Positions 23,271 to 36,235 of a stretch of DNA of 64,000 nt are shown here, piece by piece; positions within the stretch are counted from its first letter, which is position 1; every line of letters starts with the position of its first letter. The position numbers and the translations under genes are program-made. Source of the stretch: Ananas comosus (taxonomy: Eukaryota; Streptophyta; Magnoliopsida; Poales; Bromeliaceae). The notes under the pieces are model-generated. The model searched no databases. It was not told where the DNA came from and was given only the letters and a program-made list of their open reading frames with translations. The DNA is taken from positions 12,642,648 to 12,706,647 of the forward strand of contig NC_033627.1 in the NCBI RefSeq assembly GCF_001540865.1, given 5' to 3'.

Positions 23271-26200
23271 TCACCAGTTATGTGAAGTGACATTTCCAAT
23301 GTGCAGTGAACACTTATCCGGTTGTCGAACTATATATATCTGATCTCCGGTACTGTTTTCTCCATAGATATCCTGATTACGATGCCATGTCCACAGGGCA
23401 TATGTCGAGTTAATAACCTGTGCAAAATACCACAAATGTATTAGAATGGGTATCTTCTGATACATCATTTAGTTTTACAATCACCGATCATAATATAAAA
23501 GCCTCTTTTGCCCAGGCTGGAGTTTTGGTGGAGGTGCTATTTACTGTATCTGTTCAAAGAAGCATTTGATAGCATTTTATATTAGAACAAATATATTAAG
23601 ACCAAGATGAAAACCTCTAGAATTCCATGGCCAAAACTGCTGTCTCTGAAAGCACTCCATTCTGGCTGCTGATCCCAGCAAAATTTGCCCTTAGCAGGAC
23701 CAGATGAGAAATTCAAGTGGCAAACCCCTCCAAATTCTGGAATATTATCACTTTGTGAAGGACATTTTTCAGGATCATCTGCGTGGTCAATGTCGATTTG
23801 CTCGATATTTCCACCATCCCCTACAGTTATGTAAACTGGCCCACAAGGATCCAATGTATAATTGAATACTCTGTTCATACGTTCGTATGCATGAACCTGT
23901 TAAGATAAAAACAATAAGGCATCAAAACTATATTTTAACCCTTCAATTTATAAGTAATCACATGAACTCAGGATATTTAGAATTGTGTAATAAAAGCTCT
24001 AATCACAGAACTTTGATTTTATGAGATTGGAAAATAGGACAACCATTAAAAGGTATTCGAATTATTAAACATCAAAGAACAATTGCATGACACAATTACA
24101 TGTCCTTGGTATGATCATGCATGCATTGGAAGATGCTCGACTCCCTCCACTAGTCCACTTAAACGGGATTGATCATCCTAGTCTTAGCGTCGAGTCTTTA
24201 CTTCATTCTGGGCCTTATTGGAAGTCCAATAGTCATTTATTAGGCTAAATGACCCAATTAGTTCATTAAATAGGTTCACCTACCTAATCAAGTTATACTT
24301 AGATTTGAATTTAAATCAGTTAAATTGCACAAGAAGACAAGTATATTCAAGCTATAGTTTCCAGAAACAGAATTCAAATAATTCAAATGTTCTTGAATCC
24401 TACAGTGTTTGAAAAGGCCTAAGGCGCAAAAAGATGCAAAGACCTCATGGAGCCTAGACGCGAGGCGCACCGCGAGGCGCGCGCCTCAAGAAGGTGAGGC
24501 GCATATCTAATAAAAATAAAACACTCTTAACAAGCCTATTTTAAATGGATGTTTTATGTTAAAAAAATTCTAAAATAGTTATACAAAAACAAAATAACCA
24601 TAAAAAAGTAAAAAAATCGCATGCATAGATGTTCTCAGCTTAAAAATAAAAAAAATTATGTTTCAACTTTTAACTTAAAAGTGTTTGCTGCTGCTTCTTT
24701 CTTCTTGCCACTGCTATTTATTGCCTTTGGGGGGTAGAAGAGAGAACAACCAAGAGAAAAGGAAAAGAAAGCGTTCAATTATAATTTTTTTTAAAAAAAA
24801 TTTCTAAACATTTTAGAATATGTTGAAGAAACTCAAAACCCAAAAACCCACACCTTAAACACATTAAACATAAATATCACGAGGCGCGTCTGAGGCGCAC
24901 GCCTCACTCCCTGAGACGCTGAGACTCGCGCCTTGCGCCTAGGAGCGCCTTTTCAAACACTGATCCTACATGCATGACCTATTACTCACCTATTGCTATC
25001 TCGTCAGATAAATAAGTATAATATCGACGAAAACTTACATGACCAGAAAAGACTACGTCAACACCATATTGATACAAAAGCCCTTCCATTTGCTGTCTCA
25101 TGCACTCAAATTCCTGATAGTGAGATGAATAGCTGTTATACCATGGCGGATGCCAAGTTGCGACAACCCAGGGAGTGACTTCGCGGTCAACCTGGTGCAA
25201 GTCAGATTTTAGCCAAGCATATTGAGCACCTGCAATATTGCATTGCAAGACAGTCATTAAGATATTAATTTTTTTAAAAAAAAATCAAGTTTTAAGATTT
25301 AGTGCCTACTTTGCTAGTTTGCTTCTACTGCAAGAAGCCAAAGTCTTGACAGGCAAAATGTCTGTATATTTTGCAGTGGAGATCAGCCAAAATGAGTTTC
25401 TAGAACATAAAAGCAAAAGCTCTAGTTTGAAACCTTTATTTTTGCTGTAGTAATGAGTTAACTGCTCAAAAGAAGAATTGCTAGTTTGCTACACTTCTAC
25501 AGAAGTTATAGTCGAGCCAAATACACCACCTTATCAATTTATGAAAGTGTAAGTGATCAACTACTCAATATTTGTAGCACTGTGAATGACAAGAGCTTTG
25601 AGTCATAGAGCAGAGGTCACTGACCTGTTCGGTTATAGTCAACATATGCACCCAGCATGATAAAATGTACTCCACCAGCATTAAAGGAGTAATAGAAGCT
25701 ACTGTTGGAGCCACTTTCTTGTGAGGGAACAGAAAATCGAGATAGGTAAGATTTGAATGTCACTCCACCAGCTTGGGGCTCAATTTCATGATTCCCTTCA
25801 ATCACCATCATCGGAATCTTTGATGTCAAAGGTTCCATGAACCTAAATCAATATCACAAGGCTATGACTTTTAGTCTATTGATAATATAAGCAGAGGATG
25901 AAATAAGCGCAAATCTTCCATTTCATTTAAACTAAGCAAACAGTAGTTTACAAAGTGCAGATGTTGCAACCTAGTAGTTTCTTATGCCTTGTAAATTAAT
26001 AAATAAACCCAACAGTACTTACAATTAACAGAATATCTAATTGAAATACGAACGGACAGCTAGTCAGGAAGCTAAGGACGATCTCAAACAGTCCCACAGC
26101 ATATACAATAGCCAGTAACAAGATCATATTATTATTGCGGATTATATAGACTACTGAAGAACGAGGTAAAGAACTCCTTGATTAGCTGATCTCTTTAACT

Positions 26201-28207
26201 CTTTTCTTTTTTTTGCAAGCCTTATTGAGGAGCACTTTATTCTCACCTTTTTCACTTTTGACTTTTGGGTGGTGGGAATGGTAAGGGCATTAATTACTTG
26301 TGATCTACAATAAGCACATCAAACACAAGATTCATAGTTCTAGTTTCTACACTTTTCAGAAGCAGCAAACTCATTACTGATTAACTGAATATAAAAGCAA
26401 CTTCTACAGGATCATTTTATCTTACAATGATTTTTCAAGTAAAAAAGGCATGCATAGAAATACTAATGCAGCTCAAAGACACAACTGTATAATATAATAT
26501 ATAACATGGCTTAAATGCTTAAACAATTACCTACACAAGGGCTACAAATTTTCAATTTTGAACATAAGTCCTCAACATTAAGAAGCCTAGCGAAATTACA
26601 AAATAAAAGAAAAGATAAATCTCAGGTATAAAGTACCTTCCCCACCCATCCCAGCGTGGTTGGTAAGTTTCTCTAATGGGCGCGTTTGGGAATGAACAGG
26701 AAAAGCAAGAAGCTCCTTTCCCACCGGTTGTCAAGTATTGATTTGCATAGGTCAAGTCTCCGACCATCAAAATCAATGAGGGGTCATTCTGAGCTAAGTG
26801 ATCGATTGTAGTTGTAGAGTTGCTCGTAAGGCCTAGATCACCAATCACTGCGATCCGATGAGGATACATGTCCGGCGCAGGTGAGGGTAATGTCTCAAAC
26901 GAGTGTTCCTCACTCAAAGCCTTTAAGGAGCTATCCCCACATTTGTAGTAATACCTCTTTCCAGGATGAAGGCCTATTACAGAACATGAAAGACTTATTT
27001 ACAGTTTTACATGTAAATGAAATGGCTATTGTGAAGGATAGGCTCTAGGTCCCAACAGAAACAAAATAGACTTATATGACTAATAATGACGTGCGCAATT
27101 TGCTTGGAAAATTTTCCTACTAGAATGGACTAAGTAATGAATCAAAATAAGAATAGGAAGAAATCATATTTTTAACAGCAAACTACGTTAAAGTGAATTA
27201 GTTACAAAAGCTTAGGACGATAAATGTCAAACTTTCCAAGCTCCAGAACCAAAGTGATACTTGACTAAGGGCTTGTTTGGACACCATAATGAGTTATTTA
27301 ATGATAATTTACGCACTGAGAATTTTGTTATGTCATTGCAAGCTAAGAATTTTATATTAGCTCCTAGCAAGATCTTGATGGTCAAGATTTGTTAGAGTAA
27401 TGTATTTCACTTACAAGATGATTTAACATATTCCAAGAACATAATTTGGAGGACAAATATAGTGTGCCGCTCTAGAAATTTGATCATACACTCATCTAAT
27501 AAATAGTACAATCTTCTTGAATAAATAAAAAAGATGTAGTGAACAAGATGTTTGTGTAAGGCGCCCTAATCGTTCAGGGAGTGGCAAAGCAATTTCCCCT
27601 ACTCATGATGTCCTGTAAAATATACAATACACATTGATTCAACAATAAAAGGGCTCCTTACCATCAATCCTCACATGGTGAATGATCCCAGAGGTATAAT
27701 TCAAGAGACCCTCGTAGGGATACAACTGGCTATAAACAAGCGCCGCCCCCTTCGCCATCAAGGGATACTCCCCGCTCTCCTCGCCGTACCACACCTCGCT
27801 CGCCACCGCCGACGGATCCAGCGGCGACACATCCGACCCGATCTGCGCGTCCCCTGCACCCACCCCCACCCGAAAACCCTTACTACTCGTCGGCGATTCA
27901 ACAGGAGACCATCCTAAAACCGGATCTATAGGCCGAGATCAAACTCCGTACCGGTGATCCAGGAGATCCAGATGGAGGAGGGAGAGGAGGAAGCGGCGAG
28001 GGCGATTTGCTCGGGGAACGGGGACTCCACCTTCTTGGCGAGGCGGGGGTCGGAGAGGGGGACGTCGTCGCTGCCGCGGCGGAGGGAGGGGTCGAAGCGC
28101 CGCGTGGTGGGGGGGAAGGGGCCATCGAGGGTCGTCGGGATCGGCTCCGCCGCCGCCGCCGAGGAGAGGAGGAGGAGGAGGAGGAGAAGGTTCGGATGCG
28201 CCATCAT
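23271..28207 (-). CDS. Purple acid phosphatase, PAP15-like
   Basis: Seven exons: 28207-27952, 27853-27662, 26973-26637, 25842-25625, 25229-25039, 23896-23615 and 23417-23271; phases agree and give 540 residues. A signal peptide is evident (MMAHPNLLLLLLLLSSAAAA). The start region IPTTLDGPFPP and the SDNIPEFGGVCHLNFSSGP block are typical of the plant PAP15/PAP13 group. All five metal-ligand motifs are present: GDLG (about 194-197), GDLTY (221-225), GNHE (278-281), the His in VATWH (361) and GHVH (397-400). The family uses a binuclear Fe(III)-metal centre to hydrolyse phosphate monoesters; PAP15 relatives act on phytate, but substrate cannot be read here. The protein is probably secreted or vacuolar. 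The first exon is strongly GC-rich. A hAT-like MITE sits in intron 5. Confidence 0.95.
24405..24962. mobile_element. hAT-like MITE in phosphatase intron 5
   Basis: ATCCTACA occurs on both sides (24397-24404 and 24963-24970), an 8-bp duplication. The ends are inverted: GTGTTTGAAAAGGCCTAAGG and, reverse-complemented, CAGTGTTTGAAAAGGCGCTC. Subterminal GAGGCGC repeats (for example GCGAGGCGCGCGCCTC) occur on both arms. No transposase. A degraded relative may lie at about 32340-32425. Confidence 0.75.
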
Positions 28208-29007
28208 CGTGGGGGGTTTCTGGGGTTTAGGTGGGGATAAAAAGGGGGGAATATACCAGAGAATGAGGAGGGGATTCGCGGCGTCGCCATGGCGTGGTGG
28301 GAAAGCGAAAGCAACAGAGAGGGGGAGAGAGAGTGAGAAGTGGGGGAATTGTCGTTGGAGTCGAGAAATTTATTTGTTGGACCCGGTCTACGTGAGAATG
28401 CTACGTGCTGCGTCTTTATTGGTCGGTGTTCCGATGACGTGGTATAAACGGTTCGTAAGTGTGGACGACACAAAATATTTTGAATTAGCCAATCAGATCA
28501 GACACGTAAAGCCTCTGTTATATTGTTGTAATTTTTTTTATTTCTTTAAATATAAATAATTTATATAACAAATAATATCATTTACATTTTTTAAAAATTT
28601 ATATAGTGCAACTAATAAATTATTTACACCATTACGACCAATCTTTTACCTGATTTTCCACTTTAATTCCAAATTTTTCAGTTTCCAGGATTAGATACTT
28701 AGCTTTGATAATTTGTTGCAATTAAACAAAAATTGTCGCATTGGACGAATAAATTCGTCGAAAAATCAGGTAAAGGTTGGGAGTCTATGGAGCAACTAAA
28801 TCAACGAAAAATAATACTCAAAATTGGATGGAAATGAAGAGATCTGCAGAAGATGAAATTGTTGCTCTACTTTATGAATGAATGATATTTGGAAAACTAC
28901 GGAAGAGTACAACTTATATACAGGAATAGTACAGGCTCAGAAAACAAAACCCTGCACAGAAACTGCAAATGCCACATTTTTCCGGCGAACCTCGGAAAAA
29001 AAAAAGG
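28208..29007. other. Intergenic region between phosphatase promoter and SANT-gene 3' end
   Basis: 28208-28480 holds the phosphatase leader and promoter (a GA/CT-rich stretch at 28290-28340). The remainder is AT-rich with no gene seen, and 28860-29007 probably belongs to the 3' UTR of the next gene. Confidence 0.45.
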
Positions 29008-32000
29008 CTACCATCTACTGCTCTGTTCATCCGATATCGTCTCCTCCGACGACACATCACTATCAATCACAACCAAGTTAATCGGTTCGTTGGAGCTTTT
29101 CTTATTCAGATCCAACCCGCTGTTCAATCCAAAACCTGCAGTTGCCAATACGGGCTTTTGATGCAGGTCAAGCCGCGATCCTGTCAGTGGCTCGGATGAT
29201 GGACCATCAGATGCCCTCAAGCCGCCTGACTTTCCACCAGAAGCCGCGCTCTTCCGCTTTAGTATGCCTCTCTTTCGAGATTCTTTAACTGAAGAGCCGA
29301 TCTGTAGATCGTTACTCGGTCTTGGCGTCGGTATCACTTCTTTGAGCCAATGTGGAAGATTGTTGCTCGACGACGGAGTAGTTTGAGGCTCGAGATTCGA
29401 TCTATCTACTGATTTCTTAGGAAGCACCGGTGAGTCGAAATCGTACCTTGTGTTTTGAGCTCTGAAATACCGTGGATAAATGGAGTTGGAACCGAATAAG
29501 AAGTTGCTGAGAAAAGCACTTGAGGATGAGCTTTCATTCGCAAACAGATTAGGATTTTGATACGAGGTGTTACTGTTCCGAAGGTATACATCTCCCAGAG
29601 AAAGTTGAGTTTCTGTGGAGGAATTGGGCAATTCCGAACTCCATGCCCAATTTCCGTTTCCACCATACCGATTTCCTACTTCTGATTTTGATCCCCAAGA
29701 ATCATTTGCCGCAGCAGGGTGAGACAATATACCGGTTAGAAGTATTCTCTGCTCTATCCCCCACCTTTCAGCTAAATCCTCCGGAACTCTCGATCTTAAA
29801 AAGCAGAGTCGTGGATCACTCAGCATCGCATGCCAATTATTTAGTCCATACCTTCTCACGCCGATCCAGAGAAAATCCAATTCATCCTCCGACCAATCGA
29901 TCGAACGCATCATCTTATCCGAGAAGGCGCCTAACCGTTCTTTCAACATTGACGACCCACTTGTAATATTTTCCAGTATTTGTTTGTGCCTCAACGATGT
30001 TACATTTTCGAAAGAGCTGGTCCATCGCGGCCCCTTGGTGCCATAATCGAATATATCTTTGATGCTCGGATTTGATTGCCATGGCATTGTCTGCGAGCCT
30101 TTAGATGAGAAACCTGGAGGCTCAAAATTCAGTGGAGAAGGCTTGAAAAAATTCATGCTGAGAGACAAACTTATTCGCTCTTCTTGCTGCTTTCTTTCCG
30201 AGACGGTCTCGCCTACATTTGCCAAGAGCGCTCGTGCCAGTAGTGGTGCAGTTTGATTCGTAAAGCCCGCAGAGACGTCCTGCTCAAAGTTAAAATGATG
30301 AGATAAAAGAATGTGACTTTCAAAACTACAAGAATAAGTAACAACAGGGTTAATCCTAGCCAAATTAATTTAATTTCCACTTTTGGTTTTATGCACGCAA
30401 AATGACTAAAAAACAATGGTTTGATGGCATCCTTACTATGCTTTTCTTCTTGAGTAAGACACATGCCGAAAATTCCCCAAACTACCCAAGAAAGATAAAA
30501 TATCAAAGTAAAATAAAGGGTTATTTCTAAGTTACTCTCCAAAGGGATTTTAGTTATTGCCTTATAGCTGCAATTTTAACAACTTAGTACATCAAGTTTG
30601 TTTCACCTAGCAATTGAGTCCTTCCATAAATCTAGCCCTCCAGAAAAGGATGGCACGTTGTTATTGCCGTAACAATTGAAACGTCAACCGACAATTCAGC
30701 AAACCTTAACAATGATGCTGCTGCGGCGTCTTTTCACTAGCAGACCCAAATATTACACGAAACAACCTTTATGGACTAAATTGTTCAAAGTCGAAACTCG
30801 AAAAGATATAATCAAAATCAGGATCAAACTTCACGGATGAAATTTTTTTACTAACCGTCAATCGAAATAGCTGGAAATAAAGAAGAGGAAGTTTCTACAC
30901 TATCGATCACCTGGTTGTGTTGAACCAGAGCATATGAATCAGCTGGGAATGTAGTGGATGGCATTCCACTGAATGGTTGTTCGACATTAATTTGCTCGTT
31001 CGGCCAGCACATCTTCCCTTTCTTTTTCTCTTGAAGTGCTTTATCAAGCGTTTCCAACCATTCCAACTCTTTGATTCTCCCCTCATTTTCCTCATCCACC
31101 GAAGCTGCAAGATGGCCCCTTGACGACAAACATCCGGATTCTCTCGAATCGATCTTAGTTAGGCAAGTAGACTCTGGAGGGGAAATAGATTGCTCCTTAT
31201 TAATTATTCGATCCTTCTGTTCTGTAGTATTATTAAGTGAAGTATTTTTTTCGGAGTTTTTGACAGCATTAGCTATCTTATTTCTTGATTCATCCTCTCT
31301 AGTGCCGTTTAAATGACTTTCTCCATGCACTATATTGGGTTCTTTATTGACTTCAGATGAAGCAGCCACAAGATTTTCAACACTTTTTGAGGTACGAGAT
31401 TGCTGAAGAGGCAATTCTTCACTTAAGTCTTCATCTCTGTATATCAAACAAAAAGGCATGCCATGAATCCAGTCGTACAATAATAAAGGAAACTACTCCA
31501 AAGTCGAATAAACTTACTTTTTTGGTTCAAGCAGGCATTCAGCAGGAATAGATCCAAGTTGGGCGTCTTTTCCAATGTTAACGGCCTGTACAGAAATTTT
31601 CACAGCAGAAATTTCTTCTGTTAGCTTCAAATGCTCTTTACGAGGGAAAAATTAAATAATTTCAAAAATAGAAAATTAGGAGCTAAACAAAAAACTAACT
31701 TCATGCATTGGACAAAAGAAAGGAAAATGGGGGGTAAAATGACAGAGAACGTCAAGCTCAAAGCAATAATAATGGTTATTAAAAATGAGAGGACATGGCT
31801 TATGGTTGGTATCCAAGGTCCCAAGTTCGAATCCTAGTTGATTCAAATTTCCAGCTAAGTTTATTTCTAAAAAAAATAAACGAAGCGGGTAGCATGCTAC
31901 CTTTCTCTCAAAAAAAACAAAGAAAAAAAAAGAGAGAGAGAGGATATGCCACCTACTATAGTTACTTGTTTCTAAAGCGTCAATACTAAACACTATAAGA

Positions 32001-33708
32001 AATGAAATACATGTAGCTATATTTACTATTTTACAAATCAAGAGGTGTTCAGAAAAATAAAAAACATTTCCTACATAATATACAAATATAGAAATACTAA
32101 ATGTGCTAAGTTAACTCCTTGAAAGGTTATAGGTTATCATCCAGGATATATTAATATCGGATGGCAAATGCACGTGATTCATTTTTTTACAAAATCTTCT
32201 ATTAACGCGACTTATTTCATATCTTTCTCAAATTTCTTACTGTTTATCCATCCTTGATGAGTTCATTATTTGAATATTTGCAGACTTTAACAAGGATCTT
32301 TCAGACCAAAAACTCTCTTTAGTCGCATATGACTGAGAAACACTCCAAGGCGCATGTCCAACTACTTAATCAAAGGCTCCAAAGGCTCCTGCCTTTTTGA
32401 GCCTTGTGCCTTATAAAACACTGCCACCAATGCATGTTAACTAAACATGTGGAAGAAGAGCCTGAATATGATTCATCTCTCCACAAGATCCTTGTCTTTT
32501 CCGGCAGGCTGCCAATTAAGCAGAGAATTCATTCTCCATTAAGGCAGCACGGATCCTAGATATTGCTAAAAAGCACTTGCAGTTCATCTTTCTTAAAATG
32601 CCAAACCTCATTTATGATTGGTGTATGTATACTCCAAACTACATGCGGACAAAGGAAATATTGTTAGAAACGACAAGTTTTAGTTTTGCGCTACCAAATA
32701 ACTGTCATAAGTTTCTGAAGTATCCTCAAAATCTAAAGATTGTCTTATTTGACTGACTCTTTTACACGCAATCTTCTCGGCCAATTCCTACTAATGTGGA
32801 GCGAATGCATATGACAGACAGCCATACATACTAACTTGACTAGTGAGCACATTATGTTTTTAGTTTTAAGAATCTCTGACAAAATGAACTAAATACTCCT
32901 GGATGATACATAGGTTGATGAGAAAACAAAAATACCATAGAGACGAGCGCATCGTCATCAGGGTCCATAGATACCAAAAAAAGGAAGTTATTCCACACAG
33001 CCAATTTAATGTCCACTGCTCTTCTTTTCATAATTGTGTATTTGTTACAAAATGTACAATCACACAATTATGTTATTTCTTGTCTGAAAATGCTTCACAC
33101 AAGTTAAATGGCAAAGTTGCCAAGGGCATACTACATGCACAGAAAGTTTACGTGAATGACTATAATGACCTATTGGCAGTACGTTCCATCAAGCTCCCAG
33201 CTTCTGCTTTTGAAGCCAAAAGCTTATTTCAGCTTCTCCCTATCGCAAAAGATCTAGAACTTTTGTTTGCCAAATCCTTGAACGTTGCTACTAGCAGTTA
33301 AAACATGCCCCAGAAGTCAGAGCAACAATGTAGTTGTTGAATTTCTTACATAAGAAACAAACTTTGCGAAAATAGCAGCAAATTAGGTATATTTCGCAAG
33401 TTTACTAGCAGTACAAACAATCAATCTAAAGAATCAAATCAAGACTTTTCAATTCAGCAACCATAGAAAAGAAAAAACTGCAACTTCATTATGCAAGGAA
33501 AACGATAAATTTGCAGGACTCCTGAGATTACCGAATTATCCTCCTTCAGATGCTGAATCTGGGTTTCACTTTCCGCATTCAGTCTCGTTCTCTTCGGAGA
33601 TATTCCAATTGGAGACTTGGAAGATGAATCAGCTGGTAAAGAACTTAATGAATGGGCTTGCGACGAGAAGCGCTTCCGCTTGTACGTCAAAATCACCTTA
33701 TTGCTCAT
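29008..33708 (-). CDS. SANT/Myb-like domain protein related to the C-terminal region of CHR4-type CHD3 remodellers
   Basis: Four exons, 33708-33532, 31585-31518, 31436-30911 and 30279-29008, join in phase to 680 residues. The start MSNKVILTYKRKR and a basic SPKRTRLN motif suggest a nuclear protein. A Myb/SANT-like unit at about 385-425 reads WSEDELDFLWIGVRRYGLNNWHAML, followed by LAERWGIEQ. This resembles the DNA-binding segment near the C-terminus of CHR4/PKR1 chromatin remodellers. There is no chromodomain, PHD finger or helicase in the model, and the 1.9-kb first intron does not hide one that I can see. An acidic/basic coiled stretch (ELEWLETLDKALQEKKK) lies near residue 205. Exon 3 could instead end at a GTTAGT donor at 30855, but then the frame into exon 4 breaks. 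Function is unknown; a chromatin role is inferred. Confidence 0.75.
31798..31937 (+). mobile_element. tRNA-derived SINE in intron 1 of the SANT gene
   Basis: An A-box-like TGGCTTATGG lies at the start and a B-box-like AAGTTCGAATCCTA about 30 bp on, the internal Pol III promoter arrangement of plant SINEs. The 3' part reads GGGTAGCATGCTACCTTTCT and ends A-rich. Flanks GAGAGGACATG (31787-31797) and GAGAGGATATG (31938-31948) match at 10 of 11 positions. A 3' fragment of the same family lies near 44243-44280. Confidence 0.7.
32340..32425. repeat. Possible degraded hAT-type fragment
   Basis: GAAACACTCCAAGGCGC at the left and GCCTTATAAAACACTG at the right resemble the termini and subtermini of the element at 24405-24962, with most of the interior missing. 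Confidence 0.35.
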
Positions 33709-34424
33709 CTTTCTTTATAAATATCTCTATCCTCTCTATATTTGCATCAACTTCAAAAAAGAACCTCCCTACATGTAATGCCTCTAAACACATTAGATTT
33801 TTGAAGTCGATTCTAATCAAAAATAGAGGTTCATAAAGTTTGCATTAAGATCTAGGAAATTACCACAAATAGATCGGCGTAATGATAAAAATATCTACCA
33901 CACAAGTTAATAAGAACACATACAAAAACCAAACTAATCCCTCTCCAATATCTACTCCAAATTAGGGTTCCATCATCATCAAGCAAAGTATATCCTCTAG
34001 ATTATTCCCCAAATTCCCACTACTTCACACCAAACCCATCACTGAATCTAATCATACACATGCCAATCCAATCAAATCCAACACTTTCCAAACTAAAACA
34101 ACGATAATTACCCTAATTTCAATCCGAAAAAGAGCAAAAGAAAACCTCAAATTCAAAGCTCAAAACCAGCATTCCGACATAGAACAACAGTACTATTAAT
34201 CATAAATAGCTAAAAGAACAACTCATTTCTCTTCCCATTCCAATTTTTTCCACCAAAAATGTGAAAAAAACCCTAAAAAACTCGCAAACAAGCACAAATT
34301 GTAACCAAAACTGCATGCTAAGCTACAATCGCCTCCCCATTAATCGAATTGAAGAGAAAATACTACAAATTGGATCAAAATAACGGAATTAAACTAAGAG
34401 AATTGAGTAGTGAGTACCCTAATT

Positions 34425-34540
34425 CCTCCAATTTTGAGAAAAAATTGAGGGGAAAAAGGGGGCGAATTTGGGGGGAAATGGTTTGGTTTCTTCTCTCTCT
34501 CTCTCCTCTAGAGAGACAAATGCTTCCGCTGCTTCCTTTT
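34425..34540 (-). promoter_or_regulatory. Probable 5' leader exon and core promoter region of the SANT gene
   Basis: In transcript sense the stretch ends AATTAGG|GTACTCAC, a plausible donor that would leave an intron in the 5' UTR before the ATG at 33708. It begins with a CT-rich run (34494-34515 on the minus strand reads GA-rich). This is inference from splice-like signals only. Confidence 0.35.
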
Positions 34541-34599
34541 TTTCTCTTTTTCCTTTTTTTCTTTTTCCGGGGGAAATAAAAAGCTCTTTGACATATATA

Positions 34600-35860
34600 C
34601 CCCCCGGTGTTTCCCAAATGAGAAACTATTCCCTGCACCGGGTGTATGAGTTCATCTCTTACACTGTATTCTCTAACATCTTATTTGTGTGGATGTCAAA
34701 AAAAGATATTCAATAATAATTTATTCCGTAAAAATATTTTTTTATGTGATTAAAAATTAATTATTCGATATTTGTGTCTTGAAAAGTCTTAGCATCTATG
34801 GTTTTATGAAACAACATATTTTTTACCTACAAAATGATTTATCTTATTCCATAAAAATAATTTGAAGTTTGAATATGACATCATTATTCTAAATATTCGA
34901 TCACACTCACTATCTATTAAATATGGCATATTTCTAAATGTGGTAGATCCTCTTAATTTGCTCAAAAATTTTGTATATTTGGTAGATAAAAAGTGCGATC
35001 AAATATCTAAAATTATATTTTTCAGCTTAAAATAAATCATCTTATCAGGAAAATATGTTATCCTATCAAATTCTGAACAGCAAAATCTTAAAAAAATAAA
35101 AACCAAACTTCATAGTTATAATAATCATACTAGAAAAGTCTAAATTATCTTCACATGGTCAAAAATTCTATAATTGTTCAATAATATTTTTATAACATTT
35201 CAAATATTATAAAACATTATAAATTTTGAATAATAATTTTTTATAATCCAACAATGCCTTTTTCCCAGTTGGATAATTCACATTGCTCGATATGTTGGTC
35301 ATAGATTTTTTTAATTTTGTGATTGTTTGTATTTATGCTTTTTAGATAGCATATATGTACATCACATTAACTGATTTAGATTTCACTTTAAAACAGATAA
35401 GTGTAGTGCATCCGATATTTCGATACATCAATTGTGTGTGATAATTTTTTTAACTATTAACTTTTCAAAATCAACATCTTAAATAATTGTATGGCTCTTA
35501 TAATATTTAACTTGTAGACTATTTTCTATACAATTGGTCTTCTCTATTAGATTAGATTTAAATTTTAAAATTATATTAATTATGGCTAATATATAGAAAT
35601 TTTTTTATAAATATTTTATTTTTTTTCTAAATTTTAAAAATTTATATTTTATCCTCTTAAAATTTTAAAAATATTTTCTAGAAATGATCAAATTACTCAT
35701 ATTTATTCTATATATAAGAAAAAAAAATATTTAAATATATATTTTATTATTTTTAAGAATATTTACAATATCCATTATAAAAAAAATAAACAGAATAGTA
35801 GCGACGAATCCCTGATGGAAAAAAATAATATTTAAAAAAAGATTTTCTGTATTTTTAGCC
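34600..35860. other. AT-rich spacer, no gene recognised
   Basis: Very AT-rich sequence with no open frame of note. The start (TGCACCGGGTGTATGAG, near 34635) resembles a phrase at about 55125-55150, suggesting a dispersed repeat. Confidence 0.4.
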
Positions 35861-35869
35861 TGAATATAA

Positions 35870-36230
35870 AATTCGGTGCAGAGAGTGTGGTTTATACGTG
35901 TGGTGCAGGAGAGTTGCGTGGGATAGCAGGGGCATTTTGGTCATTTCGCGCCGTTGTTTCGTCCGAGGCCTCTCAGACGCTTTTGCTTGGTGGGGGGTGT
36001 GCGCGGCTCCGTCACCGCCGGTGTCCCTTTTCGGGGCCGAAGCTCCCCTTCCGTGTAACGCCCCTGTGGGGCCCACTTTGGAGAATAGGGTCCCTGCGCT
36101 CTGCGTATAGATTCGGCTCGTACACCGACTCCCTCTCTGTGGGGCCAGCGTCTGACACGTAAGCACCGGCCCCACAGGACACGTAAGCGGGCCCCGCGTG
36201 TCACGCGCGGTGCATTTATCTTTCAATTTA
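35870..36230. other. GC-rich island without a recognised gene
   Basis: About 350 bp of high-GC sequence with several CpGs and repeated GGGGCC, ACACGTAAGC and GGCCCCAC phrases, between AT-rich repeats. Overlapping frames are open on both strands because of base composition; none has a recognisable domain. It may be a promoter-like fragment or a transposon remnant. Confidence 0.4.
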
Positions 36231-36235
36231 GGAAA

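Noticed and set aside
27954..28559. 201-residue plus-strand open frame
   Set aside because: Antisense of the GC-rich first exon and promoter of the purple acid phosphatase; its Arg/Gly/Glu composition reflects base composition only.
30856..30911. Alternative longer exon 3 of the SANT-like gene ending at the GTTAGT donor
   Set aside because: The donor is better by sequence, but the reading frame into exon 4 would be broken; the GTGATC donor at 30910 keeps it.
35855..36226. Overlapping frames of 70-123 residues on both strands
   Set aside because: They exist because the GC-rich island has few stop codons; none shows a domain, start context or splice structure.
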